Source: Planctomycetota bacterium (lineage in GTDB: Bacteria; Planctomycetota; UBA8108). Taken from it: a stretch of 8,034 bases of DNA. The notes under the pieces are model-generated. The model worked only from the letters and a program-made list of their open reading frames with translations, was not told the DNA's origin and searched no databases. Of the stretch, positions 1 through 6,862 are shown in pieces; positions within the stretch are counted from its first letter, which is position 1, and every line of letters begins with the position of its first letter. Made by a program: the position numbers and the translations under genes. The stretch lies in NCBI GenBank assembly GCA_002695115.1, contig NZOA01000008.1, positions 43,327-51,360 on the forward strand, written 5' to 3'.

Positions 1-1587
1 TTCCGAATGGACACGGTGTTCAAACCAGTGGGCCGCTTCTCCGATGACTCCGGCCGAGCCGATCGACAGGACCGCGAGAACGCACAGAGGCACGGTCATC
101 GTCCACGGCGACTCGTGGGCGTGATCAAAGGCGTGCTCGTTCTGCGGCTTGCCTTCGAAGGTCTTGAAGTAGAGACGGAACATGTAGAAGGCCGTCATGC
201 CGGCGGTCAGGATACCGAAGGCGAAGGGAAGGTAATTCACCCAGCTGCCGTGCCCTCCGTGCTCCATGTGACCGGCGAAGGCCCAGGCGTTGCCGAGGAT
301 CGCCTCCTTGGAGTGGAAACCCGAGAGGTAGGGAAGCCCGGCGATGGCCAGGGTGCCGATGAGGAAGGTGATGCTCGTGATCGGCAGCTTCTTCCTGAGT
401 CCTCCCATATCCTTCATCTCGTTGGAGTGCACCGCGTGGATCACGCTGCCGGCGCCCAGGAAGAGCAGGGCCTTGAAGAAGGCGTGCGTGAAGAGGTGGA
501 AGATTCCGGCGCTGACGCTGCCGACTCCCAGTCCGAGGAACATATAGCCCAATTGGGAGATCGTCGAGTAGGCGAGCACCTTCTTGATGTCGGTCTGCAC
601 GAAGGCGATGGTCGCGGCGAAGAAGGCTGTGAACCCCCCCACCAGCGCGATGTAGAAGAGAACATCGCCGGAATAGAAATCACCGGTGAAGTAGCCCGGC
701 CCGGCCAGGAAGGGGAACATGCGGGCGACGAGGTAGACTCCGGCGACGACCATGGTGGCTGCGTGGATCAAGGCGGAGACGGGGGTCGGGCCCTCCATGG
801 CGTCCGGCAGCCAGACGTGCAGGGGGAATTGCGCCGACTTGCCGAGCGCGCCGAGGAAGAGGCCGATCCCGGCGGCCGTAAGCCACCACATACCGTCCCC
901 ACTCCAGGGGCCGCTCTCTGCACTCTTCACACTCGCGAAGATCCCCTCGAAGTCGAGGGTCCCGGCAAAGGCGGCGATGATCATGATTCCGACCAGGAAG
1001 CCGACATCACCAAGACGGGTGGTCATGAAGGCCTTGATCGCGGCGTTCTGAGCTGATTTCTTCTCGAAGTAGAAACCGATCAGGAAGTAGGAGCAGACCC
1101 CGACCAACTCCCAGAACATGAACAGGATGAGCAGGTTCGAGGAGATGCAGAGCCCCAGCATGGAGAAGCTGAAGAGGCCGAGGTAGGCGAAGAAGCGATT
1201 GTAGCGCTCCTCGCCGTGCATATAGCCGCAGGAATAGAGGTGAACGAGGAAGCTCACCAGGGTAACGACGAAGAGCATGACGACGGTCAGGTTGTCGACC
1301 AGGATGCCGAAGTTGATCGACAGACCTTTCTCGGCTCCGGAGGAAAGCCACCCTTCGACCACCAGCCAGGGCTCCTGCTCGATGCCGTTGGGACTCGAAA
1401 GCAGGACGATCATCATCCAGCTGGCGATCCCCAGGGCGACGAGCATACAGCCAGTCGGCAGCCAGTCGCCCTGGCGCGGCAGGCGCTTGCCGAAGAAGAC
1501 CTGGATCACGAATCCCGCCAGCGGGCACAGCAGGATCGCCAGCGCGGCCTTGGTCAGGTCTTCGGGGTTGAAAATAGTGCTTAACAT
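1..1587 (-). CDS. nuoL: NADH-quinone oxidoreductase subunit L (partial, 3' end outside window)
   Basis: This is the antiporter-like proton-pumping subunit at the far end of the complex I membrane arm. The frame is open from an ATG at 1587 to the window edge, giving 529 residues without a stop. Visible family motifs are FWELVG (Glu160, matching the TM5 Glu of E. coli NuoL), GKSAQFPLHVWLPDAMEGPTPVSALIHAATMV-type core with Lys250 around residues 249-280, DIKKVLAYSTISQLGYM near 333-349, HLFTHAFFKALLFL with Lys372, and GFHSKEAIL with Lys427. These supply the expected channel Lys/Glu residues. About 15 hydrophobic segments are seen. The usual NuoL is over 600 residues, so the C-terminal region with the long lateral helix and last membrane helix is missing only because the window ends. 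The start is fixed by an in-frame TGA a few codons upstream; no strong ribosome site is seen. The nuoK stop lies 29 bases upstream. A histidine-containing loop (HMEHGGHGSW, about 440-449) is seen late in the protein. Confidence 0.97.
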   Translation of the reverse strand, partial: MLSTIFNPEDLTKAALAILLCPLAGFVIQVFFGKRLPRQGDWLPTGCMLVALGIASWMMIVLLSSPNGIEQEPWLVVEGWLSSGAEKGLSINFGILVDNLTVVMLFVVTLVSFLVHLYSCGYMHGEERYNRFFAYLGLFSFSMLGLCISSNLLILFMFWELVGVCSYFLIGFYFEKKSAQNAAIKAFMTTRLGDVGFLVGIMIIAAFAGTLDFEGIFASVKSAESGPWSGDGMWWLTAAGIGLFLGALGKSAQFPLHVWLPDAMEGPTPVSALIHAATMVVAGVYLVARMFPFLAGPGYFTGDFYSGDVLFYIALVGGFTAFFAATIAFVQTDIKKVLAYSTISQLGYMFLGLGVGSVSAGIFHLFTHAFFKALLFLGAGSVIHAVHSNEMKDMGGLRKKLPITSITFLIGTLAIAGLPYLSGFHSKEAILGNAWAFAGHMEHGGHGSWVNYLPFAFGILTAGMTAFYMFRLYFKTFEGKPQNEHAFDHAHESPWTMTVPLCVLAVLSIGSAGVIGEAAHWFEHRVHSE

Positions 1588-1616
1588 ACGATTAATTCAA
1601 TCAGCTCAGAACGCGC

Positions 1617-2006
1617 TCAGCCTTTCAGCGAATGCGCATCATCAAGTTCCACACTGTTGATGGAGTTAAAAATATTCAGGGCTATGGCAAGGGCAAGGGC
1701 CGCCTCGGCCGCCGCGATCACGATAATGAAAAGCGTCACGACCTGCCCATCGAGCGCCTCAGCCCCGGCGGAATATTTCGCGAAGGCCACGAAGTTGAGG
1801 CCGGCAGCGTTCAGGAGCAATTCGATTCCCATCAGGACAGCGATCGTGCTGCGCCGGGTGATGATGATCAGCAGGCCCAGCCCGAAGACGATGGCGCTTA
1901 CCACCAGGTAATGCTCCAGGCCGATAGCGTTGCCGGCATCGACCGCCGGGCTCTGGGCCAGGAGGCCGCCGAGACTGTCCAGGCCATACGCGAGGGAGCC
2001 CATCAT
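1617..2006 (-). CDS. nuoK: NADH-quinone oxidoreductase subunit K
   Basis: This is a small antiporter-like (MrpC-related) membrane subunit that helps form the second proton path of complex I. It has 129 residues and three membrane helices, at about 32-50, 54-77 and 88-112. Both conserved membrane glutamates are present: Glu62 in MGIELLLNA (E. coli Glu36) and Glu101 in AAAEAALAL (E. coli Glu72). The motifs GLEHYLVVSAI, TRRSTIAVLMGIELLLNA and DGQVVTLFIIVIAAAEAA are typical. The family is usually about 100 residues; the excess is an N-terminal stretch of about 28 residues before GLEHYL. The ATG at 2006 overlaps the nuoJ stop (ATGA) and follows a near-perfect Shine-Dalgarno at 2011-2020, so the long start is well supported, though the next codon (ATG, 2003) could also serve. 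Confidence 0.97.
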   Translation of the reverse strand: MMGSLAYGLDSLGGLLAQSPAVDAGNAIGLEHYLVVSAIVFGLGLLIIITRRSTIAVLMGIELLLNAAGLNFVAFAKYSAGAEALDGQVVTLFIIVIAAAEAALALAIALNIFNSINSVELDDAHSLKG

Positions 2007-3109
2007 GCCGCACCTCCTTCGCCATCCGGGGCCCCCGCCGAATCACCCTCCGACTTGCCGCGGGCGATATAGGTCGCCCCGATCATGGCGACGAGGAGGA
2101 GAACGGAGACCACCTCGAAGGGAAGAATATAGGTGCTCATGAAGCTCTCTCCCAGGGCGAAGGCGGTCGGCTTGGCGGCCAGCTCTCCGGCATTCGGACT
2201 GAGCCGCGTGATGCTCTCAATGGGTTTCTGGCTCCAGTTGTTTCCGCCGGCGAGAAAGACCAGGAGTCCCGTGGTGAGGACCCCGATGATGACCCCGGGA
2301 ATAAGGACACGCCATGAGATCGCCGCCTTCAGCGGCACGTCGACCCTCTGGGTCAACATGACGCCGAAGAGGAAGAGGATGAGAATCCCGCCGATATAGA
2401 CGAGCACCTGGGTGAAGCCGAGGAAGTCGGCGCCCAGGAGGAGGTAAAAACTCGCGAAGGCCGCCAGGCTTGCGAGCAGCCAGAAGGCCATGTGTACGAT
2501 CCTGTCACTCACCAGGATCGCCACGCCCGCGCCGATGGCGATGAACGCCGTCAACCAGAAGCACACGACCTCAAAATCGGTGACCATGAACAACGATACG
2601 GCCGCGCCGGCGATGGCAAGCCCCGCCAGAACACCAAGCCCCGTACGCCCCCAGCCCGTAATCGCTCCCCTGATGACCAGGGTCGAGGCCGCAATGATCG
2701 CGAATACCACCAGCGCCAGGTATCTCGAATCGGAAAGTACGATTCCAAAGGCATCGCTCGACAAGGCTTCCCGCAGCAGGCCGACCACAACCGGGGCGGC
2801 GAGAATGACCTCGAAGGCGACCCAGGAGGCCGTCCTCTTGATCAGGACGACGGGAAGCATTACGAATACGCCTATCATCAACAACCGGAGCGCGCCATCT
2901 TCCAGGCCCAGCCTCGTCTCGAGACCGAGATAATGATAGAGCTCGGCGAGGGCGGGAATGATCGCCAGCCAGAGTCCCTGGCGCATGGCGTGCTTGAAGA
3001 GGTCAAGCGCCGCGGCCGGTCCCTCGTCACGGGCAGCCCGCACCAGCCTCGTCCCCAGGTAGAGGAGGAGCAGCGCCGCTATCAATGCCAGCAGATCGTG
3101 TAGGATCAT
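2003..3109 (-). CDS. nuoJ: NADH-quinone oxidoreductase subunit J with a long N-terminal membrane extension
   Basis: This is a membrane subunit of complex I (ND6 homologue), next to NuoK, NuoA and NuoH, whose helices take part in coupling quinone reduction to proton pumping. The family core starts at about residue 178. It shows FEVVCFWLTAFIAIGAGVAILV, then HMAFWLLASLAAFASFYLLLGADFLGFTQVLVYIGGILILFLFGVMLT (the characteristic Q-VLVYIGGI helix, about 206-253), and the last helix PFEVVSVLLLVAMIGATYIARG (330-351). The protein is 368 residues, whereas the family usually has about 160-200. The excess is an N-terminal block (1-177) with about six hydrophobic segments near 3-23, 45-62, 73-90, 94-113, 129-149 and 156-176, which I do not recognise. 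The start is ATG; an in-frame TGA lies five codons upstream and only a weak AAGG-type ribosome site is seen. The C-terminus is a short Gly/Glu/Ala tail. nuoI ends 51 bases upstream, the longest gap in the operon. Confidence 0.94.
   Translation of the reverse strand: MILHDLLALIAALLLLYLGTRLVRAARDEGPAAALDLFKHAMRQGLWLAIIPALAELYHYLGLETRLGLEDGALRLLMIGVFVMLPVVLIKRTASWVAFEVILAAPVVVGLLREALSSDAFGIVLSDSRYLALVVFAIIAASTLVIRGAITGWGRTGLGVLAGLAIAGAAVSLFMVTDFEVVCFWLTAFIAIGAGVAILVSDRIVHMAFWLLASLAAFASFYLLLGADFLGFTQVLVYIGGILILFLFGVMLTQRVDVPLKAAISWRVLIPGVIIGVLTTGLLVFLAGGNNWSQKPIESITRLSPNAGELAAKPTAFALGESFMSTYILPFEVVSVLLLVAMIGATYIARGKSEGDSAGAPDGEGGAA
2011..2020 (-). promoter_or_regulatory. Ribosome binding site of nuoK
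   Basis: The sense strand reads GAAGGAGGTG followed by CGGC and the ATG at 2006. This is a near-perfect anti-Shine-Dalgarno match with six bases between AGGAGG and the start. It is embedded in the end of nuoJ and supports independent re-initiation at the overlapping nuoK start. Confidence 0.88.
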
Positions 3110-3160
3110 GAACTCAATTCAAACCTTGCGTCATTCCATCCAACCCGGCGTCCTGGAGCT

Positions 3161-3844
3161 TCATTCCGCCGCGTCTCCTTCGACTTCCGGGTTTTCTTCC
3201 GCCGCCTCGGCGGATGCTTCTTCAGTTGTTTCTTCCGCCGCCTCGGCGGGTGTCTCCTCAGCAACCGCGACCGCGGCCGCTTTCTCAGCTGCCTTGGCGG
3301 CCTTCTCGGCTTCTTTCTGCTTCTTCTTCTCTTCCTGCAGGCGCTCGTTCTCGCCGCGGGCCCATTCGACGAAGACCTCGTCGCTCTCGGTGTAGACCTC
3401 GTCGCTCAGCAGGTTCTTCTCCATCATGGTGCGGTCGGTCGAGTGGTAGTCGAACTCGGGCCCGAGCCAGATACACTTGGGAGGACAGGGCTCTTCACAG
3501 AGACCGCAGAAGATGCAGACCGTATAGTCGACGGTAAATTTCGACAGCGTCGCCTTCTGTCCGCGGTAGCCTCCCTGGAGAGGACCATCCACCCCGCGGA
3601 CACCCTCGATGTAGATGCAGTCCACCGGGCAGATGTCCGAACACTTCCAGCACAACACGCACTTCTCGGTCTCGAGATAGTGGATTCCGCGATGGCGGGC
3701 GGGAATGAGATCCTTCTCCCTGGGGTATTGAATCGTACACAGCGTCTTCTTGTGGTTCAGAAAATATTTCAGGGTGATCCCCATGCCGATCCAGATCGAC
3801 CGGGCCACCTTGAAAATGTTCATGAAATAAGCGCAGGGAATCAT
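3161..3844 (-). CDS. nuoI: NADH-quinone oxidoreductase subunit I (two 4Fe-4S ferredoxin) with C-terminal Lys/Glu/Ala tail
   Basis: This is the cytoplasmic iron-sulfur subunit that carries clusters N6a and N6b and hands electrons to N2 in NuoB. With the ATG at 3844 it has 227 residues. Two complete CxxCxxCxxxCP motifs are seen, at Cys62/65/68/72 and Cys110/113/116/120. The N-terminal amphipathic segment (NIFKVARSIWIGMGITLKYF) is the usual membrane-surface anchor. The core ends near residue 162; a further 65 residues form a Lys/Glu-rich likely helix and then a Glu/Ala-rich low-complexity tail, which most family members lack. A longer start, TTG at 3856, would overlap nuoH by 8 bases; ATG at 3844 leaves a 4-base gap, and an ATG at 3823 is also possible. 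None has a clear ribosome site, and I prefer 3844 because it is an ATG just after the nuoH stop. Confidence 0.95.
   Translation of the reverse strand: MIPCAYFMNIFKVARSIWIGMGITLKYFLNHKKTLCTIQYPREKDLIPARHRGIHYLETEKCVLCWKCSDICPVDCIYIEGVRGVDGPLQGGYRGQKATLSKFTVDYTVCIFCGLCEEPCPPKCIWLGPEFDYHSTDRTMMEKNLLSDEVYTESDEVFVEWARGENERLQEEKKKQKEAEKAAKAAEKAAAVAVAEETPAEAAEETTEEASAEAAEENPEVEGDAAE
3193..3249 (-). repeat. Two direct copies of a 21-base sequence in the nuoI tail
   Basis: Positions 3193-3213 and 3229-3249 are identical on inspection, offset by 36 bases (12 codons, in frame). Both encode the peptide AEAAEE in the NuoI C-terminal tail. Each copy also contains CCGCC and GGCGG arms that could pair. The most likely origin is slippage or duplication inside a low-complexity coding stretch, not a mobile element. 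Confidence 0.8.
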
Positions 3845-3848
3845 CGTG

Positions 3849-5165
3849 CTATTCAACCACTATTCCAAAACCGAAAACCGAGGCACCGCCGGAGGCCAGC
3901 TCCCAGAGACAGGAGCCGATCAGGCACACTAAAGAGATAGGCAGCAGGACCTTCCAGCAGACGTACATCATCTGGTCGAGACGAATACGGGGGAGGGTCC
4001 AGCGCACCCACATCTGGACAAAGACCAGCGCGAACGCCTTGCTGAGAAAAACTCCGATCTTGATCAGCAGGCCGAGCGTCTTGGCAAGAGTCGTCGCCTC
4101 AGGGCCCAGGCCAAGAGCATCGAGGGGATAGATACCCGACCACCAGCCGCCCAGGAAGATGACCACCGCCACCGCCGCGACCAGGTACATCGCCGCGTAC
4201 TCGGCGAGGAAGAACAGGGCGAAGCGCATCCCGGTGTACTCGGTGTGGAAGCCGCTCACCAGCTCCGACTCCGCCTCCGGCAGGTCGAAGGGAGAGCGCT
4301 TGCATTCCGCCAGGCTGGCGATGAAATAGGTGATCGACAGCACCAGCATGAAGGGATTACGAAAGAGGTTCCAATGCCAGATCCAGCCACCGTATACGTA
4401 GCCATCGGAGGCATTGAGGCTGCCGCCCTGCTGGTTGACGATCTCCATGAGAGAAAACGAGCCGCTGCAGATGATGACAGTGATAAAGGCGAGGCCGATG
4501 GGAATCTCGTAGCTCACCATCTGCGTGGCGGTGCGAATGGTGCCGAAGAGCGACCATTTGTTGTTGGAGGACCAGCCCGCCATGATGACCCCGAGCACCT
4601 CTACCGCCCCCACCGCGGCTATGAAGAAGAGGCCGAGATCGAGATCCGAGGCGATCAGCTGGTCACCGAAGGGCAGCGGGACGAAACGCATCAGGACCCC
4701 GGCGAAGACGATCGCCGGCGCCAGGGCAAAGAGCGGCTTATCCGCAAGCCGGGGAATAATGTCTTCCTTGGCGAGCAGCTTCAATCCATCGGCGACCGTC
4801 TGCAGGATCCCGTGCGGCCCGACCTCCATCGGTCCGAGCCGGCATTGCATATGGGCCGAGACCTTGCGCTCGCTCCAGACCGCCCCGATGGCGAAGATAT
4901 TGACGAAACCGAAGACCAGTCCGATGGTGATCAGGAGCGCTCCTATCTCGGGGAACACCGAAGCCTCCAACACCCCGTTTAAAATACTCGAGAGTGGGAC
5001 CCATTCCGGTACGCCCCAGGTAGTCACTAGCCATTTGATGATTCCGGCAAAAACGAGGCCGCCATCGTACGTACCGGCATCCCACTTTGACGAATAGTCA
5101 CCGGCGAACTCCCCGAGCCCCTTTCCGGCCTGGGCGAAGATCGTGGTGAAGGCGAAGAGGTTCAT
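3849..5165 (-). CDS. nuoH: NADH-quinone oxidoreductase subunit H with N-terminal extension
   Basis: This is the ND1 homologue: an eight-helix membrane protein that forms the entrance and much of the quinone channel and anchors the hydrophilic arm. Family motifs are ERKVSAHMQCRLGPMEVGPHGILQTVADGLKLLAKEDIIP (about 99-138), the QMVSYEIPIGLAF loop (215-227), and the highly conserved SLAECKRSPFDLPEAESELVSGFHTEYTGMRFALFFLAEY (284-323), whose acidic loop lies at the quinone path. The last helices include FVQMWVRWTLPRIRLDQMM (382-400). It has 438 residues, against about 320-350 in common relatives. Most of the excess lies before the first family helix (about 76-96). The ATG start overlaps the nuoD stop (ATGA) and has a strong Shine-Dalgarno at 5171-5180, so the extension is very likely translated. 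The nuoI start follows 4 bases after the TAG stop. Confidence 0.97.
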   Translation of the reverse strand: MNLFAFTTIFAQAGKGLGEFAGDYSSKWDAGTYDGGLVFAGIIKWLVTTWGVPEWVPLSSILNGVLEASVFPEIGALLITIGLVFGFVNIFAIGAVWSERKVSAHMQCRLGPMEVGPHGILQTVADGLKLLAKEDIIPRLADKPLFALAPAIVFAGVLMRFVPLPFGDQLIASDLDLGLFFIAAVGAVEVLGVIMAGWSSNNKWSLFGTIRTATQMVSYEIPIGLAFITVIICSGSFSLMEIVNQQGGSLNASDGYVYGGWIWHWNLFRNPFMLVLSITYFIASLAECKRSPFDLPEAESELVSGFHTEYTGMRFALFFLAEYAAMYLVAAVAVVIFLGGWWSGIYPLDALGLGPEATTLAKTLGLLIKIGVFLSKAFALVFVQMWVRWTLPRIRLDQMMYVCWKVLLPISLVCLIGSCLWELASGGASVFGFGIVVE

Positions 5166-6298
5166 CTGTCCACCTCCCCCAGCACGATGTCGAGGCTGCC
5201 GATGATGGCGACCAGGTCGGCGACCATCACGTCGCTCAGGCTCGTGAGCTTGTCCAGGATGCTGATATTAGAGAAGGACGGCGCCCTGGCCTTCACCCTG
5301 TACGGGATGTTCGTTCCGTCGCTGACGATGTAGAAGCCGACCTCGCCGCGGGCGCCCTCGACTCTCTTGTACGTCTCACCGGCCTTCGGCTTGACTGCCC
5401 TATAGGCCTTCTTGTCACAGAAAGGGCCCTCGGGGATACCCGCCAGCGCCTGGCGAACGAGCCGGATACTCTGGCGCATCTCGCGCATACGCACCATGTA
5501 GCGATCCCAGCAATCTCCCAATTGCCCCATCTCCCCGGTGCCCACGGGCACGTCGAATTCCAGTCGGTCATAGATTCCGTAGGGGGCATCGCGGCGCAGG
5601 TCGCGCTGCACGCCGGAGCCGCGAAGCGATGGGCCGGTCACGCCGTAGCTGATGGCCAGGTCCGCCGGCATCACCCCGACGTTGGCTGTCCTGGAGATGA
5701 AGATACCGTTGTAGGAGAGCAGGTTGTCGTACTCATCGATGATCTTCGGATCGAAATAGTCACAGAAGGCCTCGATATCGGCGAGGATCTCCTCGGTCAT
5801 ATCGAAGGTCACCCCGCCGACGCGCACGTAGCTGTAATTCAGCCTCTGCCCGCAGAGCTTCTCGAAGATCTTGAGGATCCGCTCGCGATCCCGGAAGGCG
5901 TAGAGAAACGGCGTGATCGCGCCGATGTCGAGACCGTAGGTTCCGAAGGCGAGCAGGTGGCTGGCGACCCGGTTGAGCTCGGCCACCATGACGCGGATAT
6001 ACTCGGCCCGCTCGGGAACCTCGATCCCCGCCAGCTTCTCCACCGCCACGGCGTAGCCCCAATTGTTCATCATCGCGCAGAGGTAATCCATCCGGTCGGT
6101 GTAGGGAACGACCTGGAGGTAGTTGTTGCCCTCCGCGCACTTCTCAAAGCAGCGATGCAGGTAGCCGATATGGGATTCGGACTCGAGGATGAGCTCTCCA
6201 TCGGTACGCACCACCACGCGAAACACCCCGTGGGTGCTCGGATGCTGGGGCCCCATGTTGAGGAGCATCTCTTCGGTCCTGATCTTTGCTTCGGTCAT
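5162..6298 (-). CDS. nuoD: NADH-quinone oxidoreductase subunit D (49-kDa, quinone-site subunit)
   Basis: This cytoplasmic subunit of the connecting arm is related to the large subunit of NiFe hydrogenases and forms the quinone head-group pocket with NuoB. The N-terminal motif NMGPQHPSTHGV (14-25) carries His23, and TDRMDYL (67-73) carries Tyr72. Their spacing of 49 residues matches His38/Tyr87 of the Thermus enzyme, the residues that bind the quinone. Further family motifs are AVEKLAGIEVPERAEYIRV (84-103), SHLLAFGTYGLDIGAITPF (113-131), GPSLRGSGVQRDLRRDAPY (222-240) and the C-terminal DLVAIIGSLDIVLGEVDR. It has 378 residues; relative to Thermus Nqo4 a segment of about 25-30 residues before GETYKRVEGARGE is absent, as I recall for other 11-subunit-type sequences. 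The hydrogenase nickel-ligand cysteines are absent, as expected. The ATG is the only plausible start because an in-frame TAA lies six codons upstream. nuoC ends 44 bases upstream. Confidence 0.97.
   Translation of the reverse strand: MTEAKIRTEEMLLNMGPQHPSTHGVFRVVVRTDGELILESESHIGYLHRCFEKCAEGNNYLQVVPYTDRMDYLCAMMNNWGYAVAVEKLAGIEVPERAEYIRVMVAELNRVASHLLAFGTYGLDIGAITPFLYAFRDRERILKIFEKLCGQRLNYSYVRVGGVTFDMTEEILADIEAFCDYFDPKIIDEYDNLLSYNGIFISRTANVGVMPADLAISYGVTGPSLRGSGVQRDLRRDAPYGIYDRLEFDVPVGTGEMGQLGDCWDRYMVRMREMRQSIRLVRQALAGIPEGPFCDKKAYRAVKPKAGETYKRVEGARGEVGFYIVSDGTNIPYRVKARAPSFSNISILDKLTSLSDVMVADLVAIIGSLDIVLGEVDR
5171..5180 (-). promoter_or_regulatory. Ribosome binding site of nuoH
   Basis: The sense strand reads GGGGGAGGTG followed by GACAG and the ATG at 5165. 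The GGAGG core is seven bases from the start codon. It lies inside the last codons of nuoD and decides the nuoH start, so the long N-terminal extension of NuoH is very likely real. Confidence 0.85.
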
Positions 6299-6342
6299 TT
6301 TAGTCCGGGCTTAATCTCGCGGTATGTATCTCGATGTGGAGC

Positions 6343-6843
6343 TCAATAGATGACGTTCTTGATGCCGTGAAAAGAGTCCGGCGGCTCGTAATCTTTTCTG
6401 AGAGGATGTCCCACCCAGTCCTCGGCGCAGAGAATCCGCACCAGGTTGTGATGCCCCTCGAAGACCACTCCCAGGAGGTCGTAGGTCTCCCGTTCATGCC
6501 AGTCGGCGGTACGCCAGATCTCCTCGACGGAGGCGATTCGCGGATCGTCGCGGGGCAGCTTCACCTTGACGGTCAATTCGTGATGGTTGGCGATCGAGTC
6601 GAGGTTGTAGATGACCTCTATCTCCGCGCCATCCTCACGCTCAGGGTAGTCCACCCCGGTTATGCAGGAGAGCAGGTCGAAGCCCAGGCGGGAGTCATCG
6701 CGGCAGAGCCCTGCCACGGCGGCCCACGCCTCGGCCTTGACGACCACAAACGGGTCCACTCCATCGAGGACCTCCTCCACCACCGCATCGGGCAGCTTCT
6801 CCTTGAGTACCGCTATGATTTGCCCAACTTCGAGCCTCGCCAT
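6343..6843 (-). CDS. nuoC: NADH-quinone oxidoreductase subunit C (30-kDa)
   Basis: This cytoplasmic structural subunit has no cofactor and packs against NuoD and NuoB in the connecting arm. It has 166 residues, within the family's bacterial range. The diagnostic C-terminal signature is complete: EEIWRTADWHERETYDLLGVVFEGHHNLVRILCAEDWVGHPLRKDY (107-152). LLSCITGVDYPE (57-68) matches the conserved centre. It is a separate gene and not fused to nuoD, as it is in some bacteria. The ATG start sits 19 bases after the nuoB TAA stop, with GAAGAA next to the start codon and GGAG about 12 bases upstream as possible ribosome sites. The reading frame is intact. Confidence 0.97.
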   Translation of the reverse strand: MARLEVGQIIAVLKEKLPDAVVEEVLDGVDPFVVVKAEAWAAVAGLCRDDSRLGFDLLSCITGVDYPEREDGAEIEVIYNLDSIANHHELTVKVKLPRDDPRIASVEEIWRTADWHERETYDLLGVVFEGHHNLVRILCAEDWVGHPLRKDYEPPDSFHGIKNVIY

Positions 6844-6862
6844 TTCTTCAAATCACTCCAGG

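Noticed and set aside
7..1056. A 349-residue plus-strand open frame over nuoL
   Set aside because: It is antisense to an intact, motif-rich NuoL frame, and its composition (rich in Glu, Gly, Asp, Arg and His with no recognisable domain) is that of a GC-rich antisense shadow.
2492..3103. A plus-strand frame of 203 residues opposite the NuoJ N-terminal extension, considered as the true gene there
   Set aside because: The minus-strand frame is continuous with the NuoJ core and has clear alternating membrane-helix character, whereas the plus-strand product is a charged, His/Arg/Gln-rich sequence without domains.
3193..3249. The 21-base repeat as a mobile-element or regulatory repeat
   Set aside because: It is in frame in the NuoI coding tail with a 12-codon offset and has only two copies, so low-complexity expansion explains it.
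3845..3856. TTG start for nuoI at 3856
   Set aside because: It would overlap nuoH and has no ribosome site; the ATG at 3844, four bases after the nuoH stop, is simpler, although the difference is only four residues.
4245..4982. A 245-residue plus-strand open frame over nuoH
   Set aside because: It lies fully antisense to the conserved NuoH core and has the low-hydrophobicity, charged composition expected from reading a membrane-protein gene backwards.
5522..6349. A 275-residue plus-strand open frame over nuoD
   Set aside because: It is antisense to a complete NuoD; no independent ribosome site, motif or composition supports it.
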